Shown here: one piece after another, positions 6,965-17,870 of the stretch
Layout: each line of letters opens with the position of its first letter
How positions within the stretch are numbered: position 1 is the stretch's first letter
DNA from: Bordetella parapertussis
GTDB taxonomy: Bacteria > Pseudomonadota > Gammaproteobacteria > Burkholderiales > Burkholderiaceae_B
Assembly: GCA_945872285.1 (NCBI GenBank)
Contig: CAMBZR010000042.1
Span: forward strand, 1 to 26,902
Reading direction: 5' to 3'
Length of the DNA: 26,902 nucleotides
The notes under the pieces: generated by a model
The model's input: the letters and a program-made list of their open reading frames with translations, nothing else
What the model was told of the DNA's origin: nothing
The model's database searches: none
Translations under genes and position numbers: made by a program

Positions 6965-8685
6965 AACGATTCCCCTTCTTCGAGAACCCCGTTCTTCGCG
7001 CGCCTTACCCTTTATGGCGTGGGCGTTTTGTGCTGGTTCTACTCGCGCTTGCCTTTTTGGCGCTGATTTTACGCGCCGTATATTTGCAAGGGATCACTAC
7101 GCAGTTTTTGCAGAAGCGCGGCGAACGTGTCTATGAAAGCACGCTGACTCTGCATGCGAGCCGAGGCAAGATTTTAGATCGTAACGGTGTAGTGCTCGCC
7201 GCAAGCGTGCCCGCGCGCTCGGTCGCGATTCGCCCAAAAGAAGTCAAAGAAGCCTCACCAAAAAAACTGCAGCAGCTCGCCGAACTGCTCTCCATGTCTG
7301 GTGACGAATTACACAAAAAAGTCACCGAAGACAAACCGTTTGTTTATTTAAAACGGCAAGTCCCGCTTGATATCGCGCAAAAAATTACCGACTTACGAAT
7401 CCCCGGCCTGATTCAGCAGCCAGATAACCGACGCTTGTATCCTGAAAGCGAGGTCATGGCCAATGTAGTGGGCTTTAATAATTTAGAAGACCAAGGCCAG
7501 GAAGGCGTTGAGTATGCCTTTAACGAACAGCTCTCGGGGCAGGCCGGTAGTCGTCGTGTGGTGCGCGATCGGCTCGGACGCCATATCGACGGCGTGGGTG
7601 CGGTCGATTTTCCGGTAGACGGCCGAGATCTTCAGTTGTCGTTAGATACGCGGATCCAATACCAAGTGTACCGGGCGCTGCAAGAAGCGATGGTGGTAAA
7701 CAAGGCGAAGGGTGCTGCCGCCGTCGTGATTGATATCAAGACGGGCGAGATTCTGGCGCTAGGCAACATGCCCACCTACGATCCAAATAAGCGTGAATCG
7801 TTTCGCGGCGCAAACCTGCGTAATCAGGCGCTGACCGATACCTTTGAGCCCGGCTCGATTATGAAGCCTTTTACGGTCGGTCTTGCGCTTGACCTAAAAC
7901 GGATCACACCGGCTACCCTGTTCAATACGGGAAATGGCAAATTCCAATATCAAGGCGCGACGATCAGCGACGTTAGCGCCAATGGCACGCTCGACCCCGC
8001 TGGTGTCTTACTGAAATCCAGCAACATTGGCATGACGTTGATTTCAGAAAAGCTGCAGGCACGCGAAATGTGGACCCGGTTTAATGAACTCGGTCTGGGT
8101 CAGGTTCCTCAAACAGGATTTCCGGGCGCTGCAGCTGGCCGGTTAAGACCGCATGAGCGCTGGCGCTTAATTGAAAAAGCCACCATGGCCTATGGTTATG
8201 GCTTGTCGGTGTCTTTGTTGCAAGTCGCGCGAGCCTACACCGTGTTCGCGCGCGAGGGCGACATGATTGGATTGACCCTTGTGAAGCGCGCAGATCAGCC
8301 GACCACAACGCAGGTCTACCCACCCGAGGTGGCACAGAAAATTCGCTTGTGGCTTGAGGCTGCAGCAGGCCCCGAGGGGGCCAAGGCTGCGCAGGTAAAA
8401 GGTTATCGCGTGGCAGGTAAGAGTGGCACCGCAAGAAAAATTGTTGATGGTAAGTACAGCACAAGCCGGTATCGCGGTTCGTTCGTTGGCTTTGCGCCAG
8501 TCTCTGACCCGCGCATCGTTGTTGCGGTCACCATTGATGAGCCCCAAGGTGGCGTGTATTACGGCGGAAAGGTCGCGGCTCCGGTGTTCGCGGCGATTGT
8601 CGGAGACACGCTCAGAACGATGAACGTGCAGCCCGATGCTGCCTTCGAGTCGGCGGTTGTGGCCGCCACCGGAGGGTCGCGATGA
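6961..8685 (+). CDS. ftsI: Penicillin-binding protein 3, septal transpeptidase FtsI
   Basis: The 574-residue class B PBP that crosslinks septal peptidoglycan with FtsW. One membrane anchor lies at about residues 22-41. A pedestal domain follows, with SRGKILDRNGVVLA at 67-80. The transpeptidase domain carries all three active-site motifs: SIMK with nucleophile Ser299, SSN at 353-355 and KSGT at 487-490. The length is normal for proteobacterial FtsI (E. coli 588). It starts in an ATGA overlap with ftsL and ends in an ATGA overlap with murEF. Confidence 0.97.
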   Translation: MKRFPFFENPVLRAPYPLWRGRFVLVLLALAFLALILRAVYLQGITTQFLQKRGERVYESTLTLHASRGKILDRNGVVLAASVPARSVAIRPKEVKEASPKKLQQLAELLSMSGDELHKKVTEDKPFVYLKRQVPLDIAQKITDLRIPGLIQQPDNRRLYPESEVMANVVGFNNLEDQGQEGVEYAFNEQLSGQAGSRRVVRDRLGRHIDGVGAVDFPVDGRDLQLSLDTRIQYQVYRALQEAMVVNKAKGAAAVVIDIKTGEILALGNMPTYDPNKRESFRGANLRNQALTDTFEPGSIMKPFTVGLALDLKRITPATLFNTGNGKFQYQGATISDVSANGTLDPAGVLLKSSNIGMTLISEKLQAREMWTRFNELGLGQVPQTGFPGAAAGRLRPHERWRLIEKATMAYGYGLSVSLLQVARAYTVFAREGDMIGLTLVKRADQPTTTQVYPPEVAQKIRLWLEAAAGPEGAKAAQVKGYRVAGKSGTARKIVDGKYSTSRYRGSFVGFAPVSDPRIVVAVTIDEPQGGVYYGGKVAAPVFAAIVGDTLRTMNVQPDAAFESAVVAATGGSR

Positions 8686-11519
8686 CGCGCTCGCTTCTGC
8701 TTGACACGCAAGTGTCGTCGGATAACGTCATTGCGCTGTTGCGTAGCCGGGTTGAGTGCGGAGCCCAATTGCAGCTTGATTCTCGGGCAGTTCAGCCTGG
8801 CGATGTCTTTCTTGCGTGCCCAGGCTTGACGGGGGATGGCAGAGCTTACCTTACGAGCGCGCTTGAAAAAGGCGCAGCTGCGGTGTTAGTGCATGTTGAG
8901 TCTGCTCAGCAGTGGCAAGCCGCCGATTACCAAGTTCCGGTGCTCGGTGTAGTCGGCTTGTCGCAGCGGCTTGGTGAGTTAGCAGATCTTTGGTATGACC
9001 AGCCCTCGGCGCATCTGACGGTCATCGCGCTGACTGGCACTAATGGTAAAACGAGTTGCGTGCAGTGGCTCACCGATGCCTTGCAGGCGGCGGGCGAACG
9101 CGCCGGTGCACTTGGAACGTTGGGGTTGCGGTTTCCGGACGGCTCGCTCGCTGCGGCTGCGCTGACCACGCCTGATGTTGTCTCGGTGCATCGAAGCCTC
9201 GCCGCCTTGCGCGAGGCGGGCGCTCAGTACGTAGCGCTCGAGGCCTCGTCGATCGGTTTAGCGCAAGGTCGCCTGGATGGCGTGCGAATCTTCGCTGCCG
9301 GCTTAACCAATTTGTCGCGTGACCACCTTGATTATCATCAGACCATGCAAGCGTATGGTGCTGCGAAGACACTTTTATTTACTCGGCCCGAGTTGCAAAA
9401 AGCCGTGCTCAACGCCGACGATGCGTTTGGGCAGAGCTTAGCCAAACGTCTGACGTGCTCGGTTGCGACGTACAGCTTGCTGCCCAAGTCTAAACAAAGC
9501 CCAGCGACATTTCACGCCGAACCTACCGCTCAGGCATTGCAACTGGGGCAGTGGTTGTTTGACGGTCAAAACGAACAGGCCATGTTGCAAACGCGTCTCT
9601 TGGGATGGCACAATATTTCAAACTTACTTTGCGTGGCGGGCTTGTTGGCGACGCTAGGCTGGTCACTGGCCAAAATTACGGCGAGCTTTGCAACGCTCAA
9701 GCCGGTTGACGGACGCCTTGAAGTCGTTGAGCCCTATTTGAGTGAAGTGCCCGTTCCTATGGTGTTGGTTGATTATGCGCACACCCCCGACGCCTTGGCG
9801 CAGGCGCTTGAAGTTGCGCGAGACATTGCCCAGACGCAGCAGGGCAAAGTCTGGTGTGTCTTTGGTTGCGGTGGGAATCGCGATGTCGGCAAGCGTCCTG
9901 TCATGGGCGAAGTCGCGCAACGTCTGGCCACGCGCGTGATCGTCACAAGCGATAATCCGCGCGACGAAAATCCAAGCGCAATCCTGTCGGATATTGTGGC
10001 GGGCCTGCCCGGTGCAAGCGCCAATGTGACCATTGAACCAGAGCGTGCTCAGGCCATTTTGTTGGCAGTTTTAGGTGCTGCGTCAAGTGATGTCGTTTTG
10101 ATTGCGGGCAAAGGTCATGAAACGTATCAAGAGCTCGCCGGCCAGCGTCTGCCGTTTGATGACCGTCAATGGGCGCAGGCCGCTTTTCTGCTCAAGCAAG
10201 GCCGTGCGGTTCAGACTGACTCACGCCGTATTCAAGCCGGCGCAATATTTTTAGCACTCAAGGGCGATCACTTCGACGGTCATGACTACCTTGAACAGAT
10301 CAAGCTGGCCGGAGCGTGCGCCGCAATTGTCGAGAGCCGGCATCCCGTGGCAGGGCTCGCGCAGATCGCGCTTGGCGAAACAAACGCAGCGCTTTTACAG
10401 CTTGGACGAGCGTGGCGCCGTCAGTTTTCTATCCCACTGATTGCGGTGACTGGCAGCAACGGTAAAACGACGACCAAAGAGATGATTGCTTCGATTTTGG
10501 CCCAGTGGGTGGGCCCAGAGCATTGTCTGGCCACGGTGGGTAATTTAAATAATCATTTGGGTGTGCCGCTGACACTATTGCGTCTCAGGGCCGAGCATCA
10601 GGCTGCGGTCCTTGAGCTAGGCATGAATCATCCAGGCGAAATCGCTATTTTGGCGCGAACAGCCGAGCCAACGGTTGCGTTGGTGAATAACGCCCAGCGG
10701 GAGCATCAAGAGTTCATGGTCAATGTTCAAGCGGTGGCGCTTGAAAACGCGGCAGTGTATGCCTCCTTGATGCCGGGCGGAATCAAAGTCTTTCCGAGGG
10801 ACGATGATTTTTCAGAGTGTTGGCTACAGTTAGCTGCCGAGCAGCCGAGCCTGCGTTTTGGTTTAACCGACCAGGCAGAAGTCTGGGCGAGTCACATTCA
10901 AGCCGACGTACTGGGCTCTACCTTTGTGGCGCATACGCCGCTAGGCGAGGGCCGCATTTCACTGTCAGTACCCGGGATGCACAATCTTTTGAACGCTTTG
11001 GCGGCGACAACATGCGCGGTTGCCGCAGGCGCTCCTTTACCGGCGATTGAGCGAGGCTTGGCTGCGTTTCATGCCGTTGCCGGGCGCATGCAGCCGCATC
11101 GCTTAGCAAACGGTATGGTGCTAATCGATGACTCGTATAACGCCAACCCGGATTCAGTACGCGCAGCCATTGAGGTGTTGGCCGCCTTGCCTGCGCCACG
11201 AGTTCTGGTACTTGGCGATATGGGAGAGGTGGGCGATAACGGCCCGGCGATGCACCAAGAGGTTGGTGCCTACGCACGCGACTGTGGCATTGATTATGTT
11301 CTGACTCTGGGTCAGGCCACCCGACTGACGGCTACGACTTTTGGTGCTCAGGCCGTTGTTTGCGAGTCGCCTGAGCAAGCCAGCGAGTGGCTCGCCGAAC
11401 ATCCGGTTGCCAGCGTATTAATTAAAGGGTCGCGCTTTATGCGTATGGAAACAATCGTGCGCCAGTGCCTCGAACACTTTGAGGGTCGCGCCAAAGCTAT
11501 GGTGAAGCATGCTGTTTGA
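8682..11519 (+). CDS. murE-murF: Fused MurE-MurF: UDP-MurNAc-tripeptide ligase and tripeptide:D-Ala-D-Ala ligase
   Basis: One uninterrupted 945-residue frame encodes two consecutive Mur ligases. MurE half (about 1-490): ATP loop TGTNGKT at 118-124, RDHLDYH at 213-219 with the likely carbamylated Lys229, DNPR at 424-427 (the motif of meso-diaminopimelate-adding enzymes) and GKGHE at 476-480. MurF half (about 505-945): TDSRRIQAG at 512-520, ATP loop TGSNGKTTT at 590-598, NNAQREH at 669-675, [10 protein letters not shown] at 816-825, LGDMGEVG at 844-851. The junction has no stop, no frameshift and almost no linker; MurF lacks its usual first two dozen residues. I recall the same fusion from Bordetella and relatives. 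It adds meso-DAP and then D-Ala-D-Ala to the nucleotide precursor. It starts in an ATGA overlap with ftsI and overlaps mraY by 11 nt. Confidence 0.97.
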   Translation: MTRSLLLDTQVSSDNVIALLRSRVECGAQLQLDSRAVQPGDVFLACPGLTGDGRAYLTSALEKGAAAVLVHVESAQQWQAADYQVPVLGVVGLSQRLGELADLWYDQPSAHLTVIALTGTNGKTSCVQWLTDALQAAGERAGALGTLGLRFPDGSLAAAALTTPDVVSVHRSLAALREAGAQYVALEASSIGLAQGRLDGVRIFAAGLTNLSRDHLDYHQTMQAYGAAKTLLFTRPELQKAVLNADDAFGQSLAKRLTCSVATYSLLPKSKQSPATFHAEPTAQALQLGQWLFDGQNEQAMLQTRLLGWHNISNLLCVAGLLATLGWSLAKITASFATLKPVDGRLEVVEPYLSEVPVPMVLVDYAHTPDALAQALEVARDIAQTQQGKVWCVFGCGGNRDVGKRPVMGEVAQRLATRVIVTSDNPRDENPSAILSDIVAGLPGASANVTIEPERAQAILLAVLGAASSDVVLIAGKGHETYQELAGQRLPFDDRQWAQAAFLLKQGRAVQTDSRRIQAGAIFLALKGDHFDGHDYLEQIKLAGACAAIVESRHPVAGLAQIALGETNAALLQLGRAWRRQFSIPLIAVTGSNGKTTTKEMIASILAQWVGPEHCLATVGNLNNHLGVPLTLLRLRAEHQAAVLELGMNHPGEIAILARTAEPTVALVNNAQREHQEFMVNVQAVALENAAVYASLMPGGIKVFPRDDDFSECWLQLAAEQPSLRFGLTDQAEVWASHIQADVLGSTFVAHTPLGEGRISLSVPGMHNLLNALAATTCAVAAGAPLPAIERGLAAFHAVAGRMQPHRLANGMVLIDDSYNANPDSVRAAIEVLAALPAPRVLVLGDMGEVGDNGPAMHQEVGAYARDCGIDYVLTLGQATRLTATTFGAQAVVCESPEQASEWLAEHPVASVLIKGSRFMRMETIVRQCLEHFEGRAKAMVKHAV

Positions 11520-12681
11520 GTTATTCGGTTGGCTAGCAGAAAACTACGCACGCGGGTTTGCCGTGTTCGAATACTTGACTTTGCGCGCGGTATTGGCTTG
11601 TGCGACCGCTTTGCTGATTGGCTTAATCGCTGGCCCTTGGGTGATACGAAAACTCACCGCGCTTAAAATCGGTCAGGCCGTGCGTAGTTATGGCCCTGAA
11701 ACGCACTTAGTTAAAACGGGCACGCCAACGATGGGCGGCGTTTTGATTTTGATTTCGATCGCGATCAGCACGTTGCTTTGGGCCGATTGGCGCAACCGGT
11801 ATGTCTGGGTGGTGTTGCTTGTGACTCTGGGTTTTGGGTGGGTCGGTTGGGCCGACGACTACCGTAAGGTGGTCCATCGCGATCCCGAAGGTATGCCAGC
11901 GAGGCAAAAGTTTTTTTGGCAAGCCTTAATCGGTGCGGCGGCTTCGCTCTACTTGATGTTTGCGATCTCAGCACCTGCATCCGCCAATCTTTGGTCGGTC
12001 ATGACAGACTGGGCTACCAATGGATTCACTGTCACGCTCCCCGCACGCGCTGACTTAATCGTGCCATTTTTTAAAGCCTTCAGTTATCCGTTGGGTGCGC
12101 TCGGCTTTGTTCTGGTAAGTTGGTGCGTGATTGTTGGCACCAGCAACGCGGTCAATCTGACCGATGGCCTCGATGGTTTGGCAATCATGCCAACCGTGAT
12201 GGTGGGCGCGGCGCTGGGCGTGTTTGCCTATGTTGTGGGACGTGTCGACTACTCACGCTATTTATTATTTCCGTACGTGCCAGGCGCAGGCGAACTATTG
12301 GTGCTGTGCGCAGCGCTTGCGGGTGCAGGCCTAGCCTTTTTGTGGTTCAACGCCTATCCGGCCCAGGTGTTTATGGGCGACGTTGGCGCCTTAGCACTAG
12401 GCGGCATGCTTGGCACAGTCGCGATCATCGTTCGGCAAGAAATTGTGCTGTTTATTATGGGTGGCGTGTTCGTGGTCGAGACACTGTCTGTGATGTTACA
12501 GGTCGGTTGGTTTAAGTACACCCGCTATCGATATGGTCAGGGGCAGCGTATTTTAAAAATGGCGCCGCTCCATCATCACTTTGAAGTGGGTGGCTGGAAA
12601 GAAACTCAAGTTGTCGTACGGTTTTGGATCATCAGTATGATGCTGGTGCTAGTTGGGCTTGCGTCACTAAAAATTCGATGA
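11509..12681 (+). CDS. mraY: Phospho-N-acetylmuramoyl-pentapeptide transferase
   Basis: MraY transfers phospho-MurNAc-pentapeptide from UDP to undecaprenyl phosphate, making lipid I at the inner membrane. The 390-residue protein has about ten hydrophobic segments and the family signatures: [12 protein letters not shown] at 66-77, catalytic Asp116 and Asp117 in [21 protein letters not shown] at 213-225, [19 protein letters not shown] at 281-299 with the nucleophile-region Asp291, and [13 protein letters not shown] at 353-365. The ATG lies inside the end of murEF (11-nt overlap), preceded by GGTGAAG. The stop overlaps the murD start as ATGA. Confidence 0.98.
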   Translation: MLFELFGWLAENYARGFAVFEYLTLRAVLACATALLIGLIAGPWVIRKLTALKIGQAVRSYGPETHLVKTGTPTMGGVLILISIAISTLLWADWRNRYVWVVLLVTLGFGWVGWADDYRKVVHRDPEGMPARQKFFWQALIGAAASLYLMFAISAPASANLWSVMTDWATNGFTVTLPARADLIVPFFKAFSYPLGALGFVLVSWCVIVGTSNAVNLTDGLDGLAIMPTVMVGAALGVFAYVVGRVDYSRYLLFPYVPGAGELLVLCAALAGAGLAFLWFNAYPAQVFMGDVGALALGGMLGTVAIIVRQEIVLFIMGGVFVVETLSVMLQVGWFKYTRYRYGQGQRILKMAPLHHHFEVGGWKETQVVVRFWIISMMLVLVGLASLKIR

Positions 12682-14210
12682 ACGATACGGTGTTGCCTTC
12701 TGCCTTACCTGAGCGAGTCCTGATCGTTGGGCTTGGAGAGACCGGCGTCGCCGCGGCGCGCTGGTGCGCGCGTAATGGTGCCGCGTTGCGGGTTGCCGAT
12801 ACTCGACAAACGCCCGCAGGCCTCGAACAGCTGAGGCAAACAATTGGCGAGGCTTCGCTTGAGTTGCGCTTGGGCGCCACCGCCTTTGACGAGACCTTAC
12901 TAAAGGGGATTGGGCTGTTGGTTCTGAGCCCCGGTTTGATCCCTAGTGTGTCACCGATTAAAGAATTGCTCGAGCAAGCTCAAGGCGCCTGCATTGAGGT
13001 GATTGGCGAAATCGAATTGTTTGCGCGGGCGCTGCAACAACTGAAGACCACACATCAATATGCACCGCGTATTTTAGGGATCACTGGGACGAACGGTAAA
13101 ACAACCGTGACGGCGCTGACGCGTCAGATGTTAAGTGCGGCGGGTATCTCTGTGCGTGCAGCGGGCAATATTGGCCCCGCAGCCCTTGCTTGCTTACTCG
13201 AGGCGCTCGATACCGAGAACCTACCCGATGTCTGGGTGCTTGAGCTGTCCAGTTTTCAACTTGAAACAACTCGCAGCCTGCACATGACCGCCGCCGTCGT
13301 GCTTAATGTGACGCAAGACCATCTTGACTGGCACGGTGACATGGCGTCTTACGCACGGGCAAAAGCCCGAATCTATGGCATGACCGACCTGTTGTTGATC
13401 AATCGCGATGACGCGCTCGTCAGGGAAATGTGCGAGGGGCTGACGCGTACAAACGTACGAAGTTTTGGCAGAGACGCGCCGATGTGGACGGCAGACGTGG
13501 GGCTTGAAAGCAGCCATGACGTCTCTTGGTTGACAGCCTCAGAGCTGACAGAATTTGAACAGGACCTGCCATCGCCGCCTAAACGTAAAAAAAATGCGCC
13601 GCTGCCCGAGCGTCACTCAGGCCGTTTAGTCCGCTTGATGCCGACTGACGCGCTAGGGGTGCAGGGCCTGCACAACGCGCTGAATACGCAGGCAGCCCTC
13701 TTATTGGCGCGGGCCGTAGGCGCTGGGTTTGGGCCGATTTTGCGAGCAGCCACTGAGTACAAGGGCGAACCTCATCGCATGGAATTCGTCAGAAGCGTGC
13801 GGGGCGTCGACTGCTTTAACGATAGCAAAGGAACCAACGTTGGTGCAACCGTTGCGGGTCTCGAAGGCTTGGGGCGTCGTGTAGTGTTGATCGCAGGAGG
13901 AGCTGGCAAGGGGCAGGATTTCTCGCCACTAATTACCGTTGTGGCCCGTCTGGCCCGTGCCGTTGTGCTGATCGGACAAGACGCGCATCTGCTCGCCGAT
14001 ACTTTGGCGGCAACCGGTGTGCTTTGCATGTTTGCCCAGAGCCTGCCGCAGGCCGTAGACCTCGCTTTTGTCCAAGCGCAAGAGGGCGACGCGCTGGTGT
14101 TGTCACCAGCCTGCGCCAGTCTGGATATGTTTCGTAATTATTCGCATCGAGGCCAGGTCTTTGTCGAGGCGACACTTGAACTGGCACTGAGTCAAGGTGA
14201 GGTGGCATGA
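12678..14210 (+). CDS. murD: UDP-N-acetylmuramoyl-L-alanine:D-glutamate ligase
   Basis: MurD adds D-Glu to UDP-MurNAc-L-Ala. Visible: N-terminal Rossmann motif [13 protein letters not shown] at 14-26, ATP loop [10 protein letters not shown] at 134-143, [10 protein letters not shown] at 189-198, [11 protein letters not shown] at 212-222, [11 protein letters not shown] at 381-391, and [11 protein letters not shown] at 475-485. The product is 510 residues against 438 in E. coli. The excess is mainly a segment at about 262-325, between the central and C-terminal domains, with a basic, Pro-rich patch [12 protein letters not shown]. The frame is open back to 12624, but the ATG at 12678 overlaps the mraY stop as ATGA and gives the expected N-terminus. 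It ends in an ATGA overlap with ftsW. Confidence 0.97.
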   Translation: MNDTVLPSALPERVLIVGLGETGVAAARWCARNGAALRVADTRQTPAGLEQLRQTIGEASLELRLGATAFDETLLKGIGLLVLSPGLIPSVSPIKELLEQAQGACIEVIGEIELFARALQQLKTTHQYAPRILGITGTNGKTTVTALTRQMLSAAGISVRAAGNIGPAALACLLEALDTENLPDVWVLELSSFQLETTRSLHMTAAVVLNVTQDHLDWHGDMASYARAKARIYGMTDLLLINRDDALVREMCEGLTRTNVRSFGRDAPMWTADVGLESSHDVSWLTASELTEFEQDLPSPPKRKKNAPLPERHSGRLVRLMPTDALGVQGLHNALNTQAALLLARAVGAGFGPILRAATEYKGEPHRMEFVRSVRGVDCFNDSKGTNVGATVAGLEGLGRRVVLIAGGAGKGQDFSPLITVVARLARAVVLIGQDAHLLADTLAATGVLCMFAQSLPQAVDLAFVQAQEGDALVLSPACASLDMFRNYSHRGQVFVEATLELALSQGEVA

Positions 14211-15400
14211 GCCTCTTTGCTGACCTGACCAATAGTGTCAACGCAGTGCGACCCACACGCACGACGATGCGTAACTATGATTTGCCGCTAGTGGTTGCCA
14301 CAAGTCTGTTGGTTGCAATCGGTATTTTGATGGTGTATTCGGCGGCGATCGCACTGGTCGATGGCCCGCGTTTCTCGAACTATGGTCGTTATTATTTTGT
14401 GATGCGGCAGACTCTTTATGTCGGAGTGGGTGTGTTTGCGGCGGCGTTTGTCTTGACGGTGCCAATCGAAACGCTACACCGCGCGACCTTTTGGATTTTT
14501 GGTCTGACGACATTATTGCTGGTATTGGTATTAATTCCCGGTATTGGTCGGCGCGTGAACGGCGCTATGCGCTGGTTGCCTATCGGGCCGTTGACGTTTC
14601 AACCCTCAGAGTTGATGAAGTTCGCGGCACTGCTCTTTGCTGCCGATTACACCATCCGAAAACAAGATCAAATGCACAGCCTATTGCGAGGCTTTATCCC
14701 CATCGCAGTTGCCTTGGCTGTGGTCGCTGGCCTGTTGCTAAAAGAGCCAGATTTAGGCGCTTTGATGGTCGTCGTAGCGATCACGATGGGAATTTTATTT
14801 TTAGGTGGCATTAATCTGAATATTTTTTCAGGATTGGCTTTGGTACTGACCGCGATTTTTACGCTAACTGTTTGGCTGTCGCCGTACAGACTGCAGCGTG
14901 TTTTTTCTTACCTTGATCCCTGGAAGCCAGAAAATCTCGTAAAAGCGTCTTACCAACTCTCGCACTCTTTGATGGCGATCGGACGCGGGCAGTGGACGGG
15001 CGTGGGCCTTGGTGACAGCGTCGAGAAGCTGCATTATCTGCCAGAGGCTCACACGGATTTTATTATGGCTGTCATCGGCGAAGAGCTTGGCTTTGCAGGC
15101 ATCTTACTCATGGTTGTTTTATTTGGCGTTTTGGTGCAACGGTGCTTTGAGATTGGACGTCAGGCGATTGTGATGGAACGCACCTTTGGTGGGCTGGTGG
15201 CGCAAGGCGTGGGTATATGGTTTGGCGTGCAATCTTTTATCAATATTGGGGTCTGTTTGGGCTTATTACCGACCAAGGGTTTAACGCTGCCATTGGTGAG
15301 TTACGGCGGCACAGGACTTGTGATGAATTTGTGTGCAATCGCAGTGGTTTTGCGCGTCGATTTTGAGAATCGCAACATGATGCGGGGGGTGCGCTCATGA
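14207..15400 (+). CDS. ftsW: Septal peptidoglycan glycosyltransferase FtsW (SEDS family)
   Basis: FtsW polymerises lipid II at the septum as partner of FtsI. The 397-residue protein has about ten hydrophobic segments after a roughly 23-residue cytoplasmic N-terminus. SEDS motifs: VYSAAIAL early, [13 protein letters not shown] and [10 protein letters not shown] in the middle, [28 protein letters not shown] (GxG region), [18 protein letters not shown] (containing the conserved acidic residue of the family), and [14 protein letters not shown] near the end. The position between murD and murG is the standard dcw location. It starts and ends in ATGA overlaps. Confidence 0.97.
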   Translation: MSLFADLTNSVNAVRPTRTTMRNYDLPLVVATSLLVAIGILMVYSAAIALVDGPRFSNYGRYYFVMRQTLYVGVGVFAAAFVLTVPIETLHRATFWIFGLTTLLLVLVLIPGIGRRVNGAMRWLPIGPLTFQPSELMKFAALLFAADYTIRKQDQMHSLLRGFIPIAVALAVVAGLLLKEPDLGALMVVVAITMGILFLGGINLNIFSGLALVLTAIFTLTVWLSPYRLQRVFSYLDPWKPENLVKASYQLSHSLMAIGRGQWTGVGLGDSVEKLHYLPEAHTDFIMAVIGEELGFAGILLMVVLFGVLVQRCFEIGRQAIVMERTFGGLVAQGVGIWFGVQSFINIGVCLGLLPTKGLTLPLVSYGGTGLVMNLCAIAVVLRVDFENRNMMRGVRS

Positions 15401-16476
15401 GCGACCAGGCTCGCGTCGTGTTGATTATGGCTGGCGGCACTGGGGGGCACATCATGCCGGGCCTGGCTGTGGCCAAGGTATTGCAGGCGCGTGGCTGGAC
15501 GATACGGTGGTTAGGTCATCCCGACAAAATGGAAGGCAAGCTCGTGCCTGCGGCGGGTTACGTTTTAGCCGCTCTGCGCTTCACAGGGTTTCGCGGTAAA
15601 GGGCTTTGGGCTAAGCTGCAGTCGCCCTTTTTGTTGCTACGTGCTTTCGCGCAGGCGTGGCAACAGTTTTCAAAAATTCGTCCTCAGGTCGTACTGGGGA
15701 TGGGAGGCTATGTAGCGTTTCCGGGGGGCTTAGTGAGTGCCTTGCGCGCAACGCCCTTAGTGCTGCACGAACAAAATGCGATCGCAGGCATGACCAATCG
15801 CTGGCTGGCGTGTCTTGCGCAGCGCGTGCTGGCGGGTTTTCCCGGCGCCTTGCCCAAGGCCGAAGTCGTGGGTAACCCAGTCAGACAAGAGGTCGTTGAT
15901 CTCGTTTGCCCGAGCACGCGGTATCAAACGCGCACAGGTCCGTTACGGGTGTTAGTGCTCGGTGGCAGCTTGGGCGCCACGGCGCTTAACGCACTGCTGC
16001 CAGTAGCTTTGGCTTTGATCCCCGTCCAGCAACGCCCCGAGATCACGCATCAAGCCGGCGCTGCGCACTTAGAGACCTTGCTCGCGGCGTACAGGCAAGC
16101 GGGTGTTCAGGCGCAGTGCGTGCCCTTTATTGAAGACATTGCGCAGGCGCTCGGCCAAGCCGACTTGGTCATTTGCCGCGCTGGAGCGATGACTGTCGCT
16201 GAGGTTGCAGCAGCGGGCGTTGCGGCTCTGTTCATTCCCTATCCCTATGCGGTCGACGATCATCAGTCGGCCAATGCACGCTTTTTAAGTCACGACATGG
16301 CAGCCTGGTTAATGCAGCAAAAAGATTTGACACCCGAAAACGTGAGCCAGTGGCTTTTGGCGCGCACGCGTCCCGAGCTCAGTGGCGTGGCGCAGCTTGC
16401 ACGACAGCATGCCCGCGTGCATGCAGCGCAGCGTATTGCAGATGTTTGCGAAGAGCTCGCGGGGGTGCCCGCATGA
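15397..16476 (+). CDS. murG: Lipid II synthase, UDP-GlcNAc:lipid I GlcNAc transferase
   Basis: MurG adds GlcNAc to lipid I on the cytoplasmic face of the inner membrane. The 359-residue GT-B protein has the first G-loop [14 protein letters not shown] at about 12-25, GFRGKG, the second G-loop [24 protein letters not shown], and in the C-terminal half [26 protein letters not shown] and [13 protein letters not shown], the UDP-GlcNAc-binding region with conserved Glu and Gln-Ser. Length matches E. coli (355). It starts in an ATGA overlap with ftsW and ends in one with murC. Confidence 0.97.
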   Translation: MSDQARVVLIMAGGTGGHIMPGLAVAKVLQARGWTIRWLGHPDKMEGKLVPAAGYVLAALRFTGFRGKGLWAKLQSPFLLLRAFAQAWQQFSKIRPQVVLGMGGYVAFPGGLVSALRATPLVLHEQNAIAGMTNRWLACLAQRVLAGFPGALPKAEVVGNPVRQEVVDLVCPSTRYQTRTGPLRVLVLGGSLGATALNALLPVALALIPVQQRPEITHQAGAAHLETLLAAYRQAGVQAQCVPFIEDIAQALGQADLVICRAGAMTVAEVAAAGVAALFIPYPYAVDDHQSANARFLSHDMAAWLMQQKDLTPENVSQWLLARTRPELSGVAQLARQHARVHAAQRIADVCEELAGVPA

Positions 16477-17870
16477 AACATCGTATCGAGCACATTCACT
16501 TTGTTGGCATCGGCGGCTCGGGGATGAGCGGCATCGCGGAGGTGCTGATTAATTTAGGATACCGGATCTCCGGCTCGGATTTAGCCGACTCTGCGGCAAC
16601 GCAGCGTCTGACAAGCCTGGGCGCGACTATCGCGCTAGGCCATCAAGCCGAAAATATCGTTGGCGCCGACGCGCTGGTCACCTCCACTGCCGTGGCGAGT
16701 AATAATCCTGAGGTCATCGCCGCACGTCAGGCACGCATACCCATCGTGCCGCGGGCTGTGATGTTGGCCGAACTGATGCGTCTGAAGCGCGGGATCGCCG
16801 TTGCAGGAACGCACGGCAAGACCACCACGACAAGTTTGGTCGCGAGCGTGTTGGCTGCAGGTGGACTCGATCCAACCTTCGTGATCGGCGGGCGCCTGAC
16901 GGCGGCGGGCGCAAACGCGGGGCTGGGTCAGGGTGACTTCATTGTGGTCGAAGCCGATGAGTCCGACGCCTCGTTTTTGAATCTACTTCCTGTTATGGCG
17001 ATCATCACAAACATCGATGCTGATCACATGGATACCTATGGGCACGACTTAGCGAAGTTAAAAGGTGCCTTTGTCGAATTTACGCAGCGTCTGCCGTTCT
17101 ATGGCAGCGCGATCGTTTGCGCAGATGATGCCAACGTGCGCGAAATTATCCCCTTTATCTCGCGTCCTGTGACGACCTACGGTTTATCGCCCGACGCGCA
17201 AGTGGTCGCAACAAACGTCAGGGCAAGCGGCACTCGAATGCATTTTGAAGTGCGTCGTCAAACGCGCGAGGGGGCCTTGAATCCCATTGAGATTAGTTTG
17301 AATTTGCCAGGCGTTCACAACGTCTTGAACGCCTTGGCCGCGATTGCTGTTGCGACTGAAATTGGTGTGAGCGACGCGGCAATTGCTCAAGGACTCGCAG
17401 AGTTTAGGGGCGTTGGACGGCGCTTTACTCAAATTGGAGACTTCACGGCAACTAAGGGTGGAGTCTTCAAGGTAGTGGACGATTACGGACATCACCCCGT
17501 TGAGATGGCGGCGACGTTAGCGGCTGCACGCGGGGCATGGCCAGACCGTCGCGTTGTTCTGGCGTTTCAGCCCCATCGTTACACGCGCACGCGCGATTGT
17601 TTTGAAGATTTTGTAAAAGTTCTAAGTTCTGCGGACGCGGTCCTTTTGACTGAGGTCTATGCGGCTGGCGAGCCGCCCTTGGTTGCTGCCGATGCACGCG
17701 CACTGCTGCGAGGCATCCGTATCGCGGGCAAGGTCGAACCTTTATTTGTCGAGGATGTTCTGGCGATGCCAGAGGCGATCTTAAATTTTGCCCAAGACGG
17801 AGATATCGTGATTGTCATGGGCGCGGGTTCGATTAGTAAAGTGCCGCAACAGCTGGGGGTGCCAAAATGA
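16473..17870 (+). CDS. murC: UDP-N-acetylmuramate:L-alanine ligase
   Basis: MurC adds L-Ala to UDP-MurNAc, the first amino acid of the stem peptide. The 465-residue product shows [13 protein letters not shown] at 12-24 (Rossmann domain), ATP loop GTHGKTTTT at 112-120, [44 protein letters not shown] and [13 protein letters not shown] in the C-terminal ligase domain. The frame is open back to 16350 inside murG, but the ATG at 16473 overlaps the murG stop (ATGA) and gives the typical N-terminus; the upstream 41 residues are a shadow of murG. It ends in an ATGA overlap with ddlB. Confidence 0.97.
   Translation: MKHRIEHIHFVGIGGSGMSGIAEVLINLGYRISGSDLADSAATQRLTSLGATIALGHQAENIVGADALVTSTAVASNNPEVIAARQARIPIVPRAVMLAELMRLKRGIAVAGTHGKTTTTSLVASVLAAGGLDPTFVIGGRLTAAGANAGLGQGDFIVVEADESDASFLNLLPVMAIITNIDADHMDTYGHDLAKLKGAFVEFTQRLPFYGSAIVCADDANVREIIPFISRPVTTYGLSPDAQVVATNVRASGTRMHFEVRRQTREGALNPIEISLNLPGVHNVLNALAAIAVATEIGVSDAAIAQGLAEFRGVGRRFTQIGDFTATKGGVFKVVDDYGHHPVEMAATLAAARGAWPDRRVVLAFQPHRYTRTRDCFEDFVKVLSSADAVLLTEVYAAGEPPLVAADARALLRGIRIAGKVEPLFVEDVLAMPEAILNFAQDGDIVIVMGAGSISKVPQQLGVPK

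Noticed and set aside
9300..10040. Several 60-100 codon minus-strand frames inside the murE half
   Set aside because: Overlapping antisense shadows with no ribosome sites or motifs.
12120..12515. A 131-codon plus-strand frame inside mraY
   Set aside because: Shadow of mraY in another frame; Trp/Arg/Cys rich with no recognisable domain.
16350..16472. N-terminal extension of murC into murG
   Set aside because: The extra 41 residues are Cys/Ala/Arg-rich murG shadow; the ATG at 16473 in the ATGA overlap gives the normal MurC N-terminus.
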